Source: Phycisphaerales bacterium
GTDB taxonomy: Bacteria; Planctomycetota; Phycisphaerae; Sedimentisphaerales; Anaerobacaceae
DNA length: 64,000 nucleotides
Direction of reading: 5' to 3'
Assembly: GCA_003141315.1 (NCBI GenBank)
Contig: PLLP01000006.1
Location: 22,641 to 86,640 of the forward strand
A model generated the notes under the pieces. It made no database searches, was not told the origin of the DNA, and saw nothing but the letters and a program-made list of their open reading frames with translations. How positions within the stretch are numbered: the first letter of the stretch is position 1; each line of letters begins with the position of its first letter. Made by a program: the position numbers and the translations under genes. Below are positions 17,876 to 27,032 of this stretch, in pieces.

Positions 17876-18431
17876 TGTATTTAGGTAAAAGAATATCCAC
17901 ATCACCATTTTTCAATTCGATGATTCTGCTGATTCTGCTTACGATAACGGAATATGGCTGGCCCCTGCTGTCAAAGAGGACTATTTTGCCGCCATATTGC
18001 CAGCCTGCGAGGCCTGCGCGGAATTTCGCCGTCTGGTGCTGCTGGTCCGTCGAGACCAAATCGTCGAAGATGACGTAATCAGCCCTGCAGTTTTTTCCGA
18101 AATTATTCTGCTCAAGAATTTCCTCATCGAGGACGTCTTCGACGTCCGTGGTGGATATTTTCCGGAGTATGTATTTCTGTTCGATTAAATCGATAATTAC
18201 TTCGTATCTTTTATTGCTGCGTGAAGCGGCGTTCGACGCCCTCTGGAGCGTCGAGATAAATTTCTGCGCCTGCCCCTTAAAAGTGCTTTTGGAATAGAGC
18301 GGCATAACAGACATCTGAACGAGCAGCATCGAAAAGGCAAGTATGGCGATGACAACAACGGTTTCGGTGAGCGTGAACCCCCCGCGAAAGTGTGGCCGTC
18401 CAATAAAATTATTCATTTCGTTTTTGTTCAT
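17856..18431 (-). CDS. gspH: T2SS minor pseudopilin GspH-like
   Basis: A 191-residue prepilin with the class III signal RGGFTLTETVVVIAILAFSMLLVQM (Glu at +5). Next come an amphipathic helix (FISTLQRASNAASRSNKRYE) and a beta domain of the GspH/FimT type (KFRAGLAGWQYGGKIVLFDSRGQPYSVIVSRISRIIEL). It sits between gspG and the gspI-like gene. GspH links the pseudopilus tip to the GspG fibre in known systems. Confidence 0.82.
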   Translation of the reverse strand: MNKNEMNNFIGRPHFRGGFTLTETVVVIAILAFSMLLVQMSVMPLYSKSTFKGQAQKFISTLQRASNAASRSNKRYEVIIDLIEQKYILRKISTTDVEDVLDEEILEQNNFGKNCRADYVIFDDLVSTDQQHQTAKFRAGLAGWQYGGKIVLFDSRGQPYSVIVSRISRIIELKNGDVDILLPKYNEEMSF

Positions 18432-18476
18432 CGCCGCAGTCCTGCCTTTGGATGACGGTCGCCCGGTTTCATTTTT

Positions 18477-18902
18477 CTACTCGATGTCTGTGCTTACCAG
18501 GTCGTCGTCGGTATAAAACTCTTTATCGGGACCGGCGCTTCTGATTTCAAAGGGCTTGCCGCTTTCGGGGGCGAGGGAATACTTAAACTCTTGTTTCCAC
18601 CCGTCTTTGGGTATTTTGGTCTGCTCGATATACCCGCCCGGGTCATACCCTTCGAGACCTGCCGGCGGGGTAATAAGCGCCTCCAGGCCTTCTTCCTGTG
18701 TCGGCAGCCTGCCAACATCCATAAAAAACTGGTTGACGGCCGTGTGAAGGGTCTTGAGGTTGGCTTTTGTTGTTTCATACTTGGCCTTTTCAATCTGTTT
18801 TATTACACGCGTCCCAACCAGCGTTGCAAGCAGACCTATGATGACCAGAACCGCCATAATTTCAACTATCGTAAAACCCTTATGATTCTTTTTGGCATTC
18901 AT
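18477..18902 (-). CDS. gspG: T2SS major pseudopilin GspG
   Basis: The main building block of the pseudopilus. The 141-residue protein has a short leader, the signal KGFTIVEIMAVLVIIGLLATLVG and a typical GspG body: LKTLHTAVNQFFMDVGRLPTQEEGLEALITPP, then DGWKQEFKYSLAPESGKPFEIRSAGPDKEFYTDDD. The Asp-rich end resembles the calcium-binding loop of GspG. Length and motifs are canonical, which makes this the firmest pilin assignment in the operon. It lies 19 bases after gspF. Confidence 0.96.
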   Translation of the reverse strand: MNAKKNHKGFTIVEIMAVLVIIGLLATLVGTRVIKQIEKAKYETTKANLKTLHTAVNQFFMDVGRLPTQEEGLEALITPPAGLEGYDPGGYIEQTKIPKDGWKQEFKYSLAPESGKPFEIRSAGPDKEFYTDDDLVSTDIE

Positions 18903-18921
18903 AATTTTCCCTTTATAATTT

Positions 18922-20139
18922 CTATATTTGCTGGGTCGATATATTCAAAATAGGAAGAAGCACGGCAATGGCAACCAGGCCTATAATCGCTGCCATTATG
19001 ATTATGATAACAGGCTCGATAAGAATGGCAAGCCTTTCAATGACAACATCGGTAGTGGCTTCGAGATTTTCGCTGATGTTTTTGAGCATCGTTTCGAGTT
19101 CGCCGCTCTTTTCGCCAACCGTCACCATATGCGCGATGGCGGGGCTGATTACGCCGCTGTCGCGAAGCGGGGTGGCAATATCGGCGCCGGCCAGAATTCT
19201 TTCGCGTGCTTTCTGAACCGCGGCTTTCATTATGCTGTTGCCCGTGACCTCGGCGACCACGCGGAGCGATTCAGCCATACTCAGGCCGGAACTGAGCAGC
19301 GTTGAGAGCGTCGATGCGAAACGTGCGACCACCCGCTGCTTTACTATCGGCCCGAAAACCGGAAGCGACAGCAGCATTTTATCCCGCATGTGAGAGCCGC
19401 GTTCAGTTTTGAGGAAACGCCGCACCGAGATGATTATAACCGCCGCAACGGCAATAAAGACAAATATCCACAGGCTTGTAAAAACGCCTCCGACTCCCAT
19501 AAGGACGCGCGTAATCATAGGCAATTGCTGGCCTGCTGCTTCAATCTGTTTACCGATTTGAGGAATTACCAGCACCGTAAGTATCATAACCGCTCCCGTA
19601 CAGAAACAAATCAGAACGGCGGGATAAATCATAGCGGTAATCACCTTCGATTCGACGCGATGACGCTTCTCCATAAAGTTGCCGATAGTCGAAAAACTGT
19701 TGGCGAGCGACCCGGTCACTTCGCCGACATGAACCATACTGATATAAATTACATCGAAAAATTCCGTGTAATCCTTGAGGGCGTCGGTAAGCGATTCGCC
19801 CGTCATCACACGGTCGCGGATATCGACAAGCGCGCTTTTAAAACGCGCGTTCGAGGTCTGCATCGTGAGAACCGAAAGAGCCTCGGTAAGTTTTATGCCG
19901 GAATTGAGCAGCGTTGCCATTTGCTTGGTAAATTCAATAATGTGGGATTTTTTTGTCCCCGACATAAATGAAAATATCGAGCGTTTCTCCTCATCGGACG
20001 CCGAAATCTCCGCTACCTCTGTAGGATGTATGCCGCGAATGCGCAGCTGCTTTCTGGCGGCATAAGGGCTTTCGGCAATGACGGTGCCTTTGTCTTTTTT
20101 GCCCTGCGAATTCATTGCGATGTATTGAAATCTCGGCAT
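18922..20139 (-). CDS. gspF: T2SS inner-membrane platform protein GspF
   Basis: A 405-residue polytopic protein with two T2SF repeats. It starts MPRFQYIAMNSQGKKDKGTV (typical PilC/GspF) and contains FTKQMATLLNSGIKLTEAL in the first repeat and FASTLSTLLSSGLSMAESL in the second. GEVTGSL and GEKSGELETMLKNISENLE mark the two conserved GxxxG-type turns. Three membrane segments (around residues 170-190, 220-240 and 375-400) match known topology. It anchors the GspE ATPase and extrudes pseudopilins. It lies between gspE and gspG in the operon. Confidence 0.96.
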   Translation of the reverse strand: MPRFQYIAMNSQGKKDKGTVIAESPYAARKQLRIRGIHPTEVAEISASDEEKRSIFSFMSGTKKSHIIEFTKQMATLLNSGIKLTEALSVLTMQTSNARFKSALVDIRDRVMTGESLTDALKDYTEFFDVIYISMVHVGEVTGSLANSFSTIGNFMEKRHRVESKVITAMIYPAVLICFCTGAVMILTVLVIPQIGKQIEAAGQQLPMITRVLMGVGGVFTSLWIFVFIAVAAVIIISVRRFLKTERGSHMRDKMLLSLPVFGPIVKQRVVARFASTLSTLLSSGLSMAESLRVVAEVTGNSIMKAAVQKARERILAGADIATPLRDSGVISPAIAHMVTVGEKSGELETMLKNISENLEATTDVVIERLAILIEPVIIIIMAAIIGLVAIAVLLPILNISTQQI

Positions 20140-20177
20140 AAATTTTTTCGTTTCCGATATAGAATAATTGCTTCGTA

Positions 20178-21896
20178 TTACACGGTATCTGCCTGCGTCA
20201 CCCTAAGCACCTCGGCGACGGTCGTGACGCCGCTGAGGACTTTTCTTGCGCCGTCCATACGCAGCGTATTAAGACCGGCATTGAGGGCTGCCCTTTTGAT
20301 GACGCCGGCGCTCTGCAGTTTATATATCAAATCCTGTATCTGTTCGTCTATCAGCATCATCTCATAGATGCCTGTCCTGCCGCGATAGCCTGTCTGGAAA
20401 CACCTGTCGCAACCTGCGCCGACGCTCACGTTTGATAGCGCCCCCGGCTGCAAATGGCCGAGACCAAGCTCCCGCAGTTCCCGTTCCGTAGGCTTTGACG
20501 CCTGCCTGCAATCGGGGCAAACCCTTCGCACCAATCGCTGCGCAAGAATCGCCACAAGAGACGAGCTCACTAAGTAAGGCTCTACACCAAGGTCCAGCAG
20601 CCTTGTTATCGCGCCCGCAGAATCGTTGGTATGCAAAGTGCTGAAGACAAGGTGCCCCGTCAATGACGACTGAATCGCCATTCGGGCGGTCTCGACGTCG
20701 CGCACTTCGCCGACCATTATCACATCGGGGTCCTGCCGCAAAACGTGCCGCAGCGAGTTCGCGAAATTCATACCTTTTTTTGCCGCAACCTGCATCTGGC
20801 TGATGCCTTCGAGCTGATATTCAATCGGGTCCTCGATTGTCATAATATTTTTTTCAGCGGAATTTATTCTGTTCAGGCAGGCATAAAGGGTCGTGCTTTT
20901 ACCGGAACCCGTAGGCCCCGTGACAAAGATTACGCCGTGCGTGCGGTTCAACAATGTGTCGAATTTATCGAGGTCTTCTTTTCCAAGACCCAGGTCGTTA
21001 AGGCCTAATACCCCGCTGCTTTTATCCAATAGTCGCAGGACGCATCGTTCGCCATAGCTCGTAGGAACGGTGCTTACACGCAGGTCTATTTCCCGCTGGC
21101 CTAATCGAACAGAGCACCTGCCGTCCTGCGGCATCCTGCGTTCGGCGATATCCATACCCGCCATAACCTTGATGCGTGATACGACCAGCGGCAGGACGTT
21201 CCTGTTGAGGCTCAGCGTATCGTAAAGGATGCCGTCTATGCGGTATCGAATCTGGATTTTGTTTTCGTAAGGGTGGACGTGAATATCGCTCGCCCGAAGC
21301 TGCAGCGCCCTGAAGAGAACATCGTTGACCAACCTGATGACCGGCGGCCTGTTCACCACGTCAAGCAAATCGTCCGAAGCCGACACCTCATCAGCGAGCT
21401 GGTCGATATTCTGCGAATCCAGTTCCTCGGCGACCTCCTCGATAACAGTGCTTCGCTGCTCATAAGCGACGTCGATTGCTGCGGTGATTGCTGTCCTGGT
21501 AGCGAGAGCCGGCTTGACGGGCATCTTTGTCATTTTAGATACGTTATCTAACGCATTGGTATCCAGCGGCCTCGATAGAATAACGGTAAGTTCATTGTCT
21601 GCTGCGCCGTTATCCTTGGTTTCTTTAATTCCTATGAGCGAATAATGCTGGGCGTAAGAAGCCGGCACAGACTGCACAAATTCCGCGGGCACCTGCTTGG
21701 CGGGTATATCGGTGAAATACTGCTGCCCGAGAGCAGCGGCAAACAGCTTAAGGACGCCCTCCTCGGTAAAATACGGGCATTGCAGCAGAACCTCGTCTAT
21801 CGGTTCGCTGCTTTTGTTGCTCTCGAGAAACCCCGTAAGCTGACCGGCATCGATTATGCCGGTTCGTTTGGCAGTTTGTATAAGCAGGTCTTTCAT
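20178..21896 (-). CDS. gspE: T2SS assembly ATPase GspE
   Basis: A hexameric ATPase that drives pseudopilus assembly. The 572 residues comprise an N-terminal MshEN-like domain (TEEGVLKLFAAALGQQYF), then the catalytic domain. Its motifs are GPTGSGKSTTLYACL (Walker A), TIEDPIEYQLEG (Asp box), RQDPDVIMVGEVRDVETA (Walker B), and a His box in TGHLVFSTLHTNDSAGA. A zinc-binding tetracysteine is formed by CPDC and CDRC about 40 residues later, as in true GspE/PilB proteins. Length is standard. It sits 180 bases downstream of gspD, with no feature seen in the gap. Confidence 0.96.
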   Translation of the reverse strand: MKDLLIQTAKRTGIIDAGQLTGFLESNKSSEPIDEVLLQCPYFTEEGVLKLFAAALGQQYFTDIPAKQVPAEFVQSVPASYAQHYSLIGIKETKDNGAADNELTVILSRPLDTNALDNVSKMTKMPVKPALATRTAITAAIDVAYEQRSTVIEEVAEELDSQNIDQLADEVSASDDLLDVVNRPPVIRLVNDVLFRALQLRASDIHVHPYENKIQIRYRIDGILYDTLSLNRNVLPLVVSRIKVMAGMDIAERRMPQDGRCSVRLGQREIDLRVSTVPTSYGERCVLRLLDKSSGVLGLNDLGLGKEDLDKFDTLLNRTHGVIFVTGPTGSGKSTTLYACLNRINSAEKNIMTIEDPIEYQLEGISQMQVAAKKGMNFANSLRHVLRQDPDVIMVGEVRDVETARMAIQSSLTGHLVFSTLHTNDSAGAITRLLDLGVEPYLVSSSLVAILAQRLVRRVCPDCRQASKPTERELRELGLGHLQPGALSNVSVGAGCDRCFQTGYRGRTGIYEMMLIDEQIQDLIYKLQSAGVIKRAALNAGLNTLRMDGARKVLSGVTTVAEVLRVTQADTV

Positions 21897-22076
21897 ATCT
21901 ATTTAATATACGTTCGCACACGTCTATATGTATCCGCACATCTCGGTATTTTTGCGGAAACCCTTCAAGGCTTCAGGTGTACCAGAAAAATACCTCTTTT
22001 CGCCACAATGTTCAACAACTTTGTCTAATCAGCCGATTTGTAATTCCTTCAAAACAGGCTTATGAAAAAAGGCGTT

Positions 22077-25000
22077 TCATTTCTCATTGGGATCGAATAT
22101 TTTTTTCGGAGCCATAGGTGTTGGTTTTATTCCGGGCCAATCCTGATAATCCTGCATATCTTTTTCGTGTTTTTCAAAGTCCTGTCGATTTTTATCCGAG
22201 ATACGAATTATGTCGGATTCCATGCCTCTTTGCTCAGGTCTTAATATGTTGGCCTTGACAAAGACATACATCCTGTCCTGCGTATCTGTATTGGCAGTGC
22301 TTCTGAATGCGCCGCCAATAAATGGCAAATCGCCTAAAATCGGGACTTTCGTCCCGCCCTTGCTCTGGTTAAGTTTTTCAAGTCCGCCGAGTATTATTGT
22401 GCGGTCATCGGGCACTGTTATTACCGTCTTGACATCGCTTGTAAGCAAATCAGGGGGTGATGGACCCGATAATTCGCCGCCGCCAGAACCGGCCTTCAAT
22501 ACATAATCCGGCCTTGCACGAAAATCTGTGCGTGTCATTGTTATCTCTAATCGAAGTAAATTCCCTTCGCTGATATGAGGCGTAATATCGAGCTTTATCT
22601 CAGCAGTGTATGGCGTATTAGTCACCGATGCAGTTGATGCGCTCGGTCCAGAGCCACTCGTCACGATACTGCTCTGGGCTGATACTATGGTTTGTACTTC
22701 AGAAGTTTTAATTGTGCCTGTCGCATTATCGTTAACAAGCAGTTTGGGTTTTGCCAGTACCCGGCCGTAGCCTTTCTTGTCCATAGCAGTCAACAGTGCC
22801 TGTATATGATTGTCGCCATAAAAGGCGCTGCCGGTTCCGTTGTTAGTGCTGCCGCCCCAGACTTTCTGACCAACTGGCTTCTTCGAACACGGGTCAACCG
22901 AGAAAGGAATTGCTAAACTAAAATTGCCGGTATCTCCAACAAGCGGTAATGAAGGGCCTTTTGTAAGTACGTTCAGGTCGAGATTGAAGGCGTCATTTTT
23001 CGATACCTCAACCAATGTGACATCAATCAATACCTGGGGCCTGCGCCTGTCCAACTGCCTGATGAGGCTTTCAACCCACTGCTGGTTTTTTTTGCTGGCA
23101 TAGACGATTATAGCGAACGTATTTTTATCGGGTATTATGGCAATCTCTTCGTCAGTTTTTTTGGTGATTGTTGTGCCGACCACTTTACCGCTGGCGTCTT
23201 TGTTTTCCACCGTCTCATGTATAAGCTGATTGAGGACCTTGGCCATTTCTTCGGGGTCCTGGCTTTCCAGCGGATAGACGACATAATTTGTAGAGGCCTC
23301 CGCCGGCGAGCTGTCAATGTAGCCAATCATGGATGCTATTCGCAGATGCTGTTCAGCAGTAGCGTTGACCAACAATGCGTTGGTAGCTTCAATAACGATA
23401 ATCTGCGGCTCTTCGCCTGTAATTTCCTGTATCTCAGCGGCAGACGTTGGCTGGCCGCCCTGCCCCGGCTGCTGGCCCGGCTGGGTAATCCGTCCCGAGG
23501 TCGGGTATCTGGATGTAGTTGAGCCTCTCGTTGTGGTTTTTGGCTGTGTCGATATTATCCCCAGCTCCCCGAGTTTTGAGACGACGTCCTGAGCATCCGC
23601 ATTCTGGATTTCGTAAAGCCGCAGCGACCGCAGGTCCTGCTGCTGGACGTCGAGGGTATCGACGAGGCTTTCGATAATATCGAGCTGCTCCTCACGGCCT
23701 ATCATAAGCAGCCGGTTCGTCCTGTCATCAACATCAATAAAGACGTTCAGCGCCTCGGACGCCGGTGCGGCACTTGGTGTAGGTTGAGTTTGCACGGGCG
23801 GCCTGATTAATGGTCTCCCGCCGCCGGGCGGCATTACCCTTGCCGCAGGCGTAGCTACGGTTATTGAAATCGTGCCGAGCTGCTCTGCGAGGGCCTTGAT
23901 TTTATCCTTGAGAGCCGATGCCATCGTATATTTAAGCCGCCTGAAATGGAACCTCTTCGGTTCGCCGGGCTTATCCACCATACTTATAAGCTCTTCAACC
24001 CGGCTCATACGATAGGCGTATTCGGTCACAATTAAAAAGCCCCCTGCCGAAGCGGAGGTATTAATATCCAGACCCATGCCCATTCCCGTAAGCAGATTTT
24101 TTGCGCTTTCAGGGTCAATAAATTTGAGCTGGAAAATCCGTGTTATAACAACATCGCCCTTCTGTATTTTCTCGTTGGATGTATCCACCAGTTCAGGGTC
24201 GATATTTGCCACCTCTTCCTTGGGCACAATTGTAACGAAGTTCCCGCGTCGGGACATTACGAACCCCTTCTGCTTCATAACCGATTCGAGCAGCGGGTAT
24301 AAATCTTTCACTCTTAATTTTCCTTCGAGATTATTTTCTAATTTCAGAGTAATATCGCCGGTCACCTTTGTCGGGTCATACATATAATTCAAATGAAGGT
24401 ATTCACTTACCAGTCCTATCAGCTGAATTATGGAAAGCTTCTCCGGCAGCGAAACCGAAATCACCTCGTTGCCGTCAGCAACGGACTCAGAATCATTCGC
24501 CTTCGAAGTTTTTGCCGCAGCCTGCACATTAGGTTTCGTCTGATTTAACTCGGCGGGAGGTTTTGCCGCAGTCCTGCTGCTCATCTGCGCCTTCACCGGT
24601 ATAGCGGGAACCTTGTTCGAATCGACAGCGGTCTTCCTGCCGAGAGAATCGGTTAATTTGCTAAATACATCGGAAAGCGAACCCGCCGCAGGCGGGTTAG
24701 CGTCTTTCTGCAACCGAAGATTTGCATCTGCCTTTTTAATCTTTTCCTTATTGGCAGCAGGCAGGTTATTTATATCAATCTTCAAAAGTGATGCCGCATC
24801 AAACAGGCCGGAATTACCCGTCTCTTTTTCGGTATTATTTTGTAAGACCGGTTCGGCGTTATTATTGGAATTTAAGGTAATTGCCGCATTTGCATCCGCC
24901 GGTCTTGCAAGAGAGGAAACCACATCCTCAACGGCTTCGTTCTGCTCATCGCTGCCGGTGCCGCTTTGCGGCTCAGCCATAAGAAGCTTTTCGATTTGTT

Positions 25001-25517
25001 CAATTCTCTCGCCCGGTGCAATAATCAGCACCTTATCTCCCAAAACATCTACGATTGCCTTATCGCCCTGGCCGGCAGGAGGGTTGGCAAAGCTTCCGAC
25101 CTGAACGTTGCCGAGCTTCGCAGAGATTTCCTTGGCCGCCGGCAGGCTGGAAGCAGCATTAGCCGGAACTATATTCTCTACCTCATACGGTTTTTGTGAA
25201 TCGACAAGTCTTAAAACTTCTGCTGCTCTCGCCAAATCCAGTTGCTGCGCTGTTATGGAAATGATATTGTTTTTGACGATTTGACTTTCAACCTGGATTG
25301 CCGTCTTTTTAAGAAAACCCTGAGCCTGTTCGGCAGTGATGTAGCGCAGGGAAAAAACCCTGTACCGCGGTGCAGGCGCAGTTGCAGTTTTACCGTCGCT
25401 GCTTTGCTGCGCAGACAAAACCGGCGGACAGGAAAAGACGACCGCAAACAGAACTAACCATAGAACGTTTTTCAAATTGCTAAGAGAAACTATTCCTGGC
25501 TTTCCATCGACGTACAT
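22077..25517 (-). CDS. gspD: T2SS secretin GspD, very long form
   Basis: The outer-membrane channel of the secretion system. At 1146 residues it is far longer than the usual ~650-700. A signal peptide (NVLWLVLFAVVFSCPPVLS) is followed by an atypical first ring-like domain (residues ~50-120). An Asn/Ala-rich linker (about 200-340) precedes repeated N-domains (SIIQLIGLVSEYLHLNYMYD, IDVDDRTNRLLMIGREEQLD, YPLESQDPEEMAKVLNQLIHE). The secretin core has VLIDVTLVEVSKNDAFNLD and VPILGDLPFIGGAFRS. A palindromic repeat word lies in the linker (24680-24699). The extra N-terminal domain may span a wider periplasm or replace part of GspC; this is inference. Confidence 0.94.
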   Translation of the reverse strand: MYVDGKPGIVSLSNLKNVLWLVLFAVVFSCPPVLSAQQSSDGKTATAPAPRYRVFSLRYITAEQAQGFLKKTAIQVESQIVKNNIISITAQQLDLARAAEVLRLVDSQKPYEVENIVPANAASSLPAAKEISAKLGNVQVGSFANPPAGQGDKAIVDVLGDKVLIIAPGERIEQIEKLLMAEPQSGTGSDEQNEAVEDVVSSLARPADANAAITLNSNNNAEPVLQNNTEKETGNSGLFDAASLLKIDINNLPAANKEKIKKADANLRLQKDANPPAAGSLSDVFSKLTDSLGRKTAVDSNKVPAIPVKAQMSSRTAAKPPAELNQTKPNVQAAAKTSKANDSESVADGNEVISVSLPEKLSIIQLIGLVSEYLHLNYMYDPTKVTGDITLKLENNLEGKLRVKDLYPLLESVMKQKGFVMSRRGNFVTIVPKEEVANIDPELVDTSNEKIQKGDVVITRIFQLKFIDPESAKNLLTGMGMGLDINTSASAGGFLIVTEYAYRMSRVEELISMVDKPGEPKRFHFRRLKYTMASALKDKIKALAEQLGTISITVATPAARVMPPGGGRPLIRPPVQTQPTPSAAPASEALNVFIDVDDRTNRLLMIGREEQLDIIESLVDTLDVQQQDLRSLRLYEIQNADAQDVVSKLGELGIISTQPKTTTRGSTTSRYPTSGRITQPGQQPGQGGQPTSAAEIQEITGEEPQIIVIEATNALLVNATAEQHLRIASMIGYIDSSPAEASTNYVVYPLESQDPEEMAKVLNQLIHETVENKDASGKVVGTTITKKTDEEIAIIPDKNTFAIIVYASKKNQQWVESLIRQLDRRRPQVLIDVTLVEVSKNDAFNLDLNVLTKGPSLPLVGDTGNFSLAIPFSVDPCSKKPVGQKVWGGSTNNGTGSAFYGDNHIQALLTAMDKKGYGRVLAKPKLLVNDNATGTIKTSEVQTIVSAQSSIVTSGSGPSASTASVTNTPYTAEIKLDITPHISEGNLLRLEITMTRTDFRARPDYVLKAGSGGGELSGPSPPDLLTSDVKTVITVPDDRTIILGGLEKLNQSKGGTKVPILGDLPFIGGAFRSTANTDTQDRMYVFVKANILRPEQRGMESDIIRISDKNRQDFEKHEKDMQDYQDWPGIKPTPMAPKKIFDPNEK
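24680..24699. repeat. Short palindrome AACCCGCCGCAGGCGGGTTA inside gspD
   Basis: A member of the CCGCC-NNN-GGCGG palindrome family seen at several places in the window. It lies in the low-complexity linker of the secretin gene. Confidence 0.55.
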
Positions 25518-25775
25518 ACTCTGCTCCGTAGTAAATAATGTGCATATTTTTCAAGCTTTTGCACTGACGATTTATCGGGTATTTTGCGGTGCTACTGTTG
25601 CTAAACCTTCGCTTCAAAGGTGCTTTTGATGTTATGCCGCTGCGAAGGCGTCATGCCCGATATTTCCGTAGTAATTGGACGAATGAACGGGAAAAAAGTT
25701 CCACATCTATGCTGTTAACCGGCAAATTAAAGCGGGAAAAGAATTTATTATTTGTTATCGGACAGCCCGTTTTCT

Positions 25776-26774
25776 CTATTTAGGCGGGACGGCCCTGCGA
25801 CGCGGTGGTTGCCGGCGGGTCGTATTCGGGTCTTTGGTATCCGGTTTAGCGGGTTCGATTTTTTTGCCCTGGTCGCCCGGAGCTGCGGTTTGCTCACCTC
25901 CGGCTTTTGCTTTTTGGCTTTCGGCAAGGTATTTCTCGTATATTTCATCGGCTTTTCTAAAATTTTCCTCTTTGGCTGCGTCATTGGTATCCGCACTGTT
26001 GGTAATCGAATCAATTTCATTCATAAACTTCTGGACAAAGGCCTCATCTTCAGGACTTAAAAGTGTGGGTTCAGTATCTCCCGAATTCGCATTCTCCTGG
26101 TCAGTTCCAATTACCGCCGCCCTGTCAGGGATGGCAACATTGCCCGTGATAGCAGGAGCAGCCGCTGCCTCGCCCGGCACAGCGAAAGGTTGCGGCGTCG
26201 AAAATTCGACCGATGCCTGTGATAACATTTTACCCTTGACTAAACTTACCTGCGGCGACTTCGGTTCAATAGGCACACTAAATGTCCGCTGGCCATCACC
26301 AACCACAAGCAGACCATCTTTTATTTCCTTTATTACGAGATAATCTACCTTGCTGGTTTGCCTGACCCATTTTAAACCAGAGCCCGGAAGGTCTATCAGG
26401 GCAAGAGAAAGCTGCGGACTCGTTTGATTGACACAGGTTGCAATGAGCTTGAATTTTCCCGACGAGTTGATTGGGGCACGGCCGATGTCCGCTACGCCGG
26501 GCGTCTGAACTCCCACAGGTTTGGGGGGCGGCTCCTTCGGCGGCGGATTCAGATACAGGGCAAACGTCTTTGCCTCTTTCACAAGGGCAGAGGTTTCCTC
26601 TTTTTCCGCTGAAAGCCGGGCAGACCGTGTCTTTTGAAATCTTTCCAGGATATTGCCGCCTGCGTCAGGATTCGAAACTTTCTTATCTGACACCGATGCC
26701 AAAACTGTAGGCAGTATTATCAGAACCGAAGCGATTATCGCTGCCAAAACACATATTATCCTGACGGCCTTCAC
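25776..26774 (-). CDS. gspC: T2SS inner-membrane connector GspC-like
   Basis: A 332-residue protein with an N-terminal signal anchor (IICVLAAIIASVLIILPTVLA), a Pro-rich linker (LNPPPKEPPPKPVG) and a beta-rich homology-region-like domain (SGKFKLIATCVNQTSPQLSLALIDLPG...DYLVIKEIKDGLLVVGDGQRTFSVPI). The last ~130 residues are charged and low in complexity. GspC proteins connect the platform to the secretin through this HR domain. Identification rests on topology and on being first in the T2SS operon. 258 bases separate it from gspD, with nothing recognisable inside. Confidence 0.68.
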   Translation of the reverse strand: MKAVRIICVLAAIIASVLIILPTVLASVSDKKVSNPDAGGNILERFQKTRSARLSAEKEETSALVKEAKTFALYLNPPPKEPPPKPVGVQTPGVADIGRAPINSSGKFKLIATCVNQTSPQLSLALIDLPGSGLKWVRQTSKVDYLVIKEIKDGLLVVGDGQRTFSVPIEPKSPQVSLVKGKMLSQASVEFSTPQPFAVPGEAAAAPAITGNVAIPDRAAVIGTDQENANSGDTEPTLLSPEDEAFVQKFMNEIDSITNSADTNDAAKEENFRKADEIYEKYLAESQKAKAGGEQTAAPGDQGKKIEPAKPDTKDPNTTRRQPPRRRAVPPK

Positions 26775-27032
26775 TGCCTGTTCCTCGAAAAAGACGCAAT
26801 AAAGCTATATCCAATTGTGAGTAAATAACGTCTCTGTATGCTTAACCCATATTATTAAGACGTTATCGGCCATATTTTGTTCCCTCCAAAGCATAATTTT
26901 CTGATAAATTTTTACGCACGAACAGGATAAAAATACCGCTAAATTTTAAAGAGGCTTATTCGAATTGCCGATAGGCTTGTTCTGTTGGGGGACACACGAA
27001 GTATTTTATTGGAGATAGGAGATAATAGAGAA

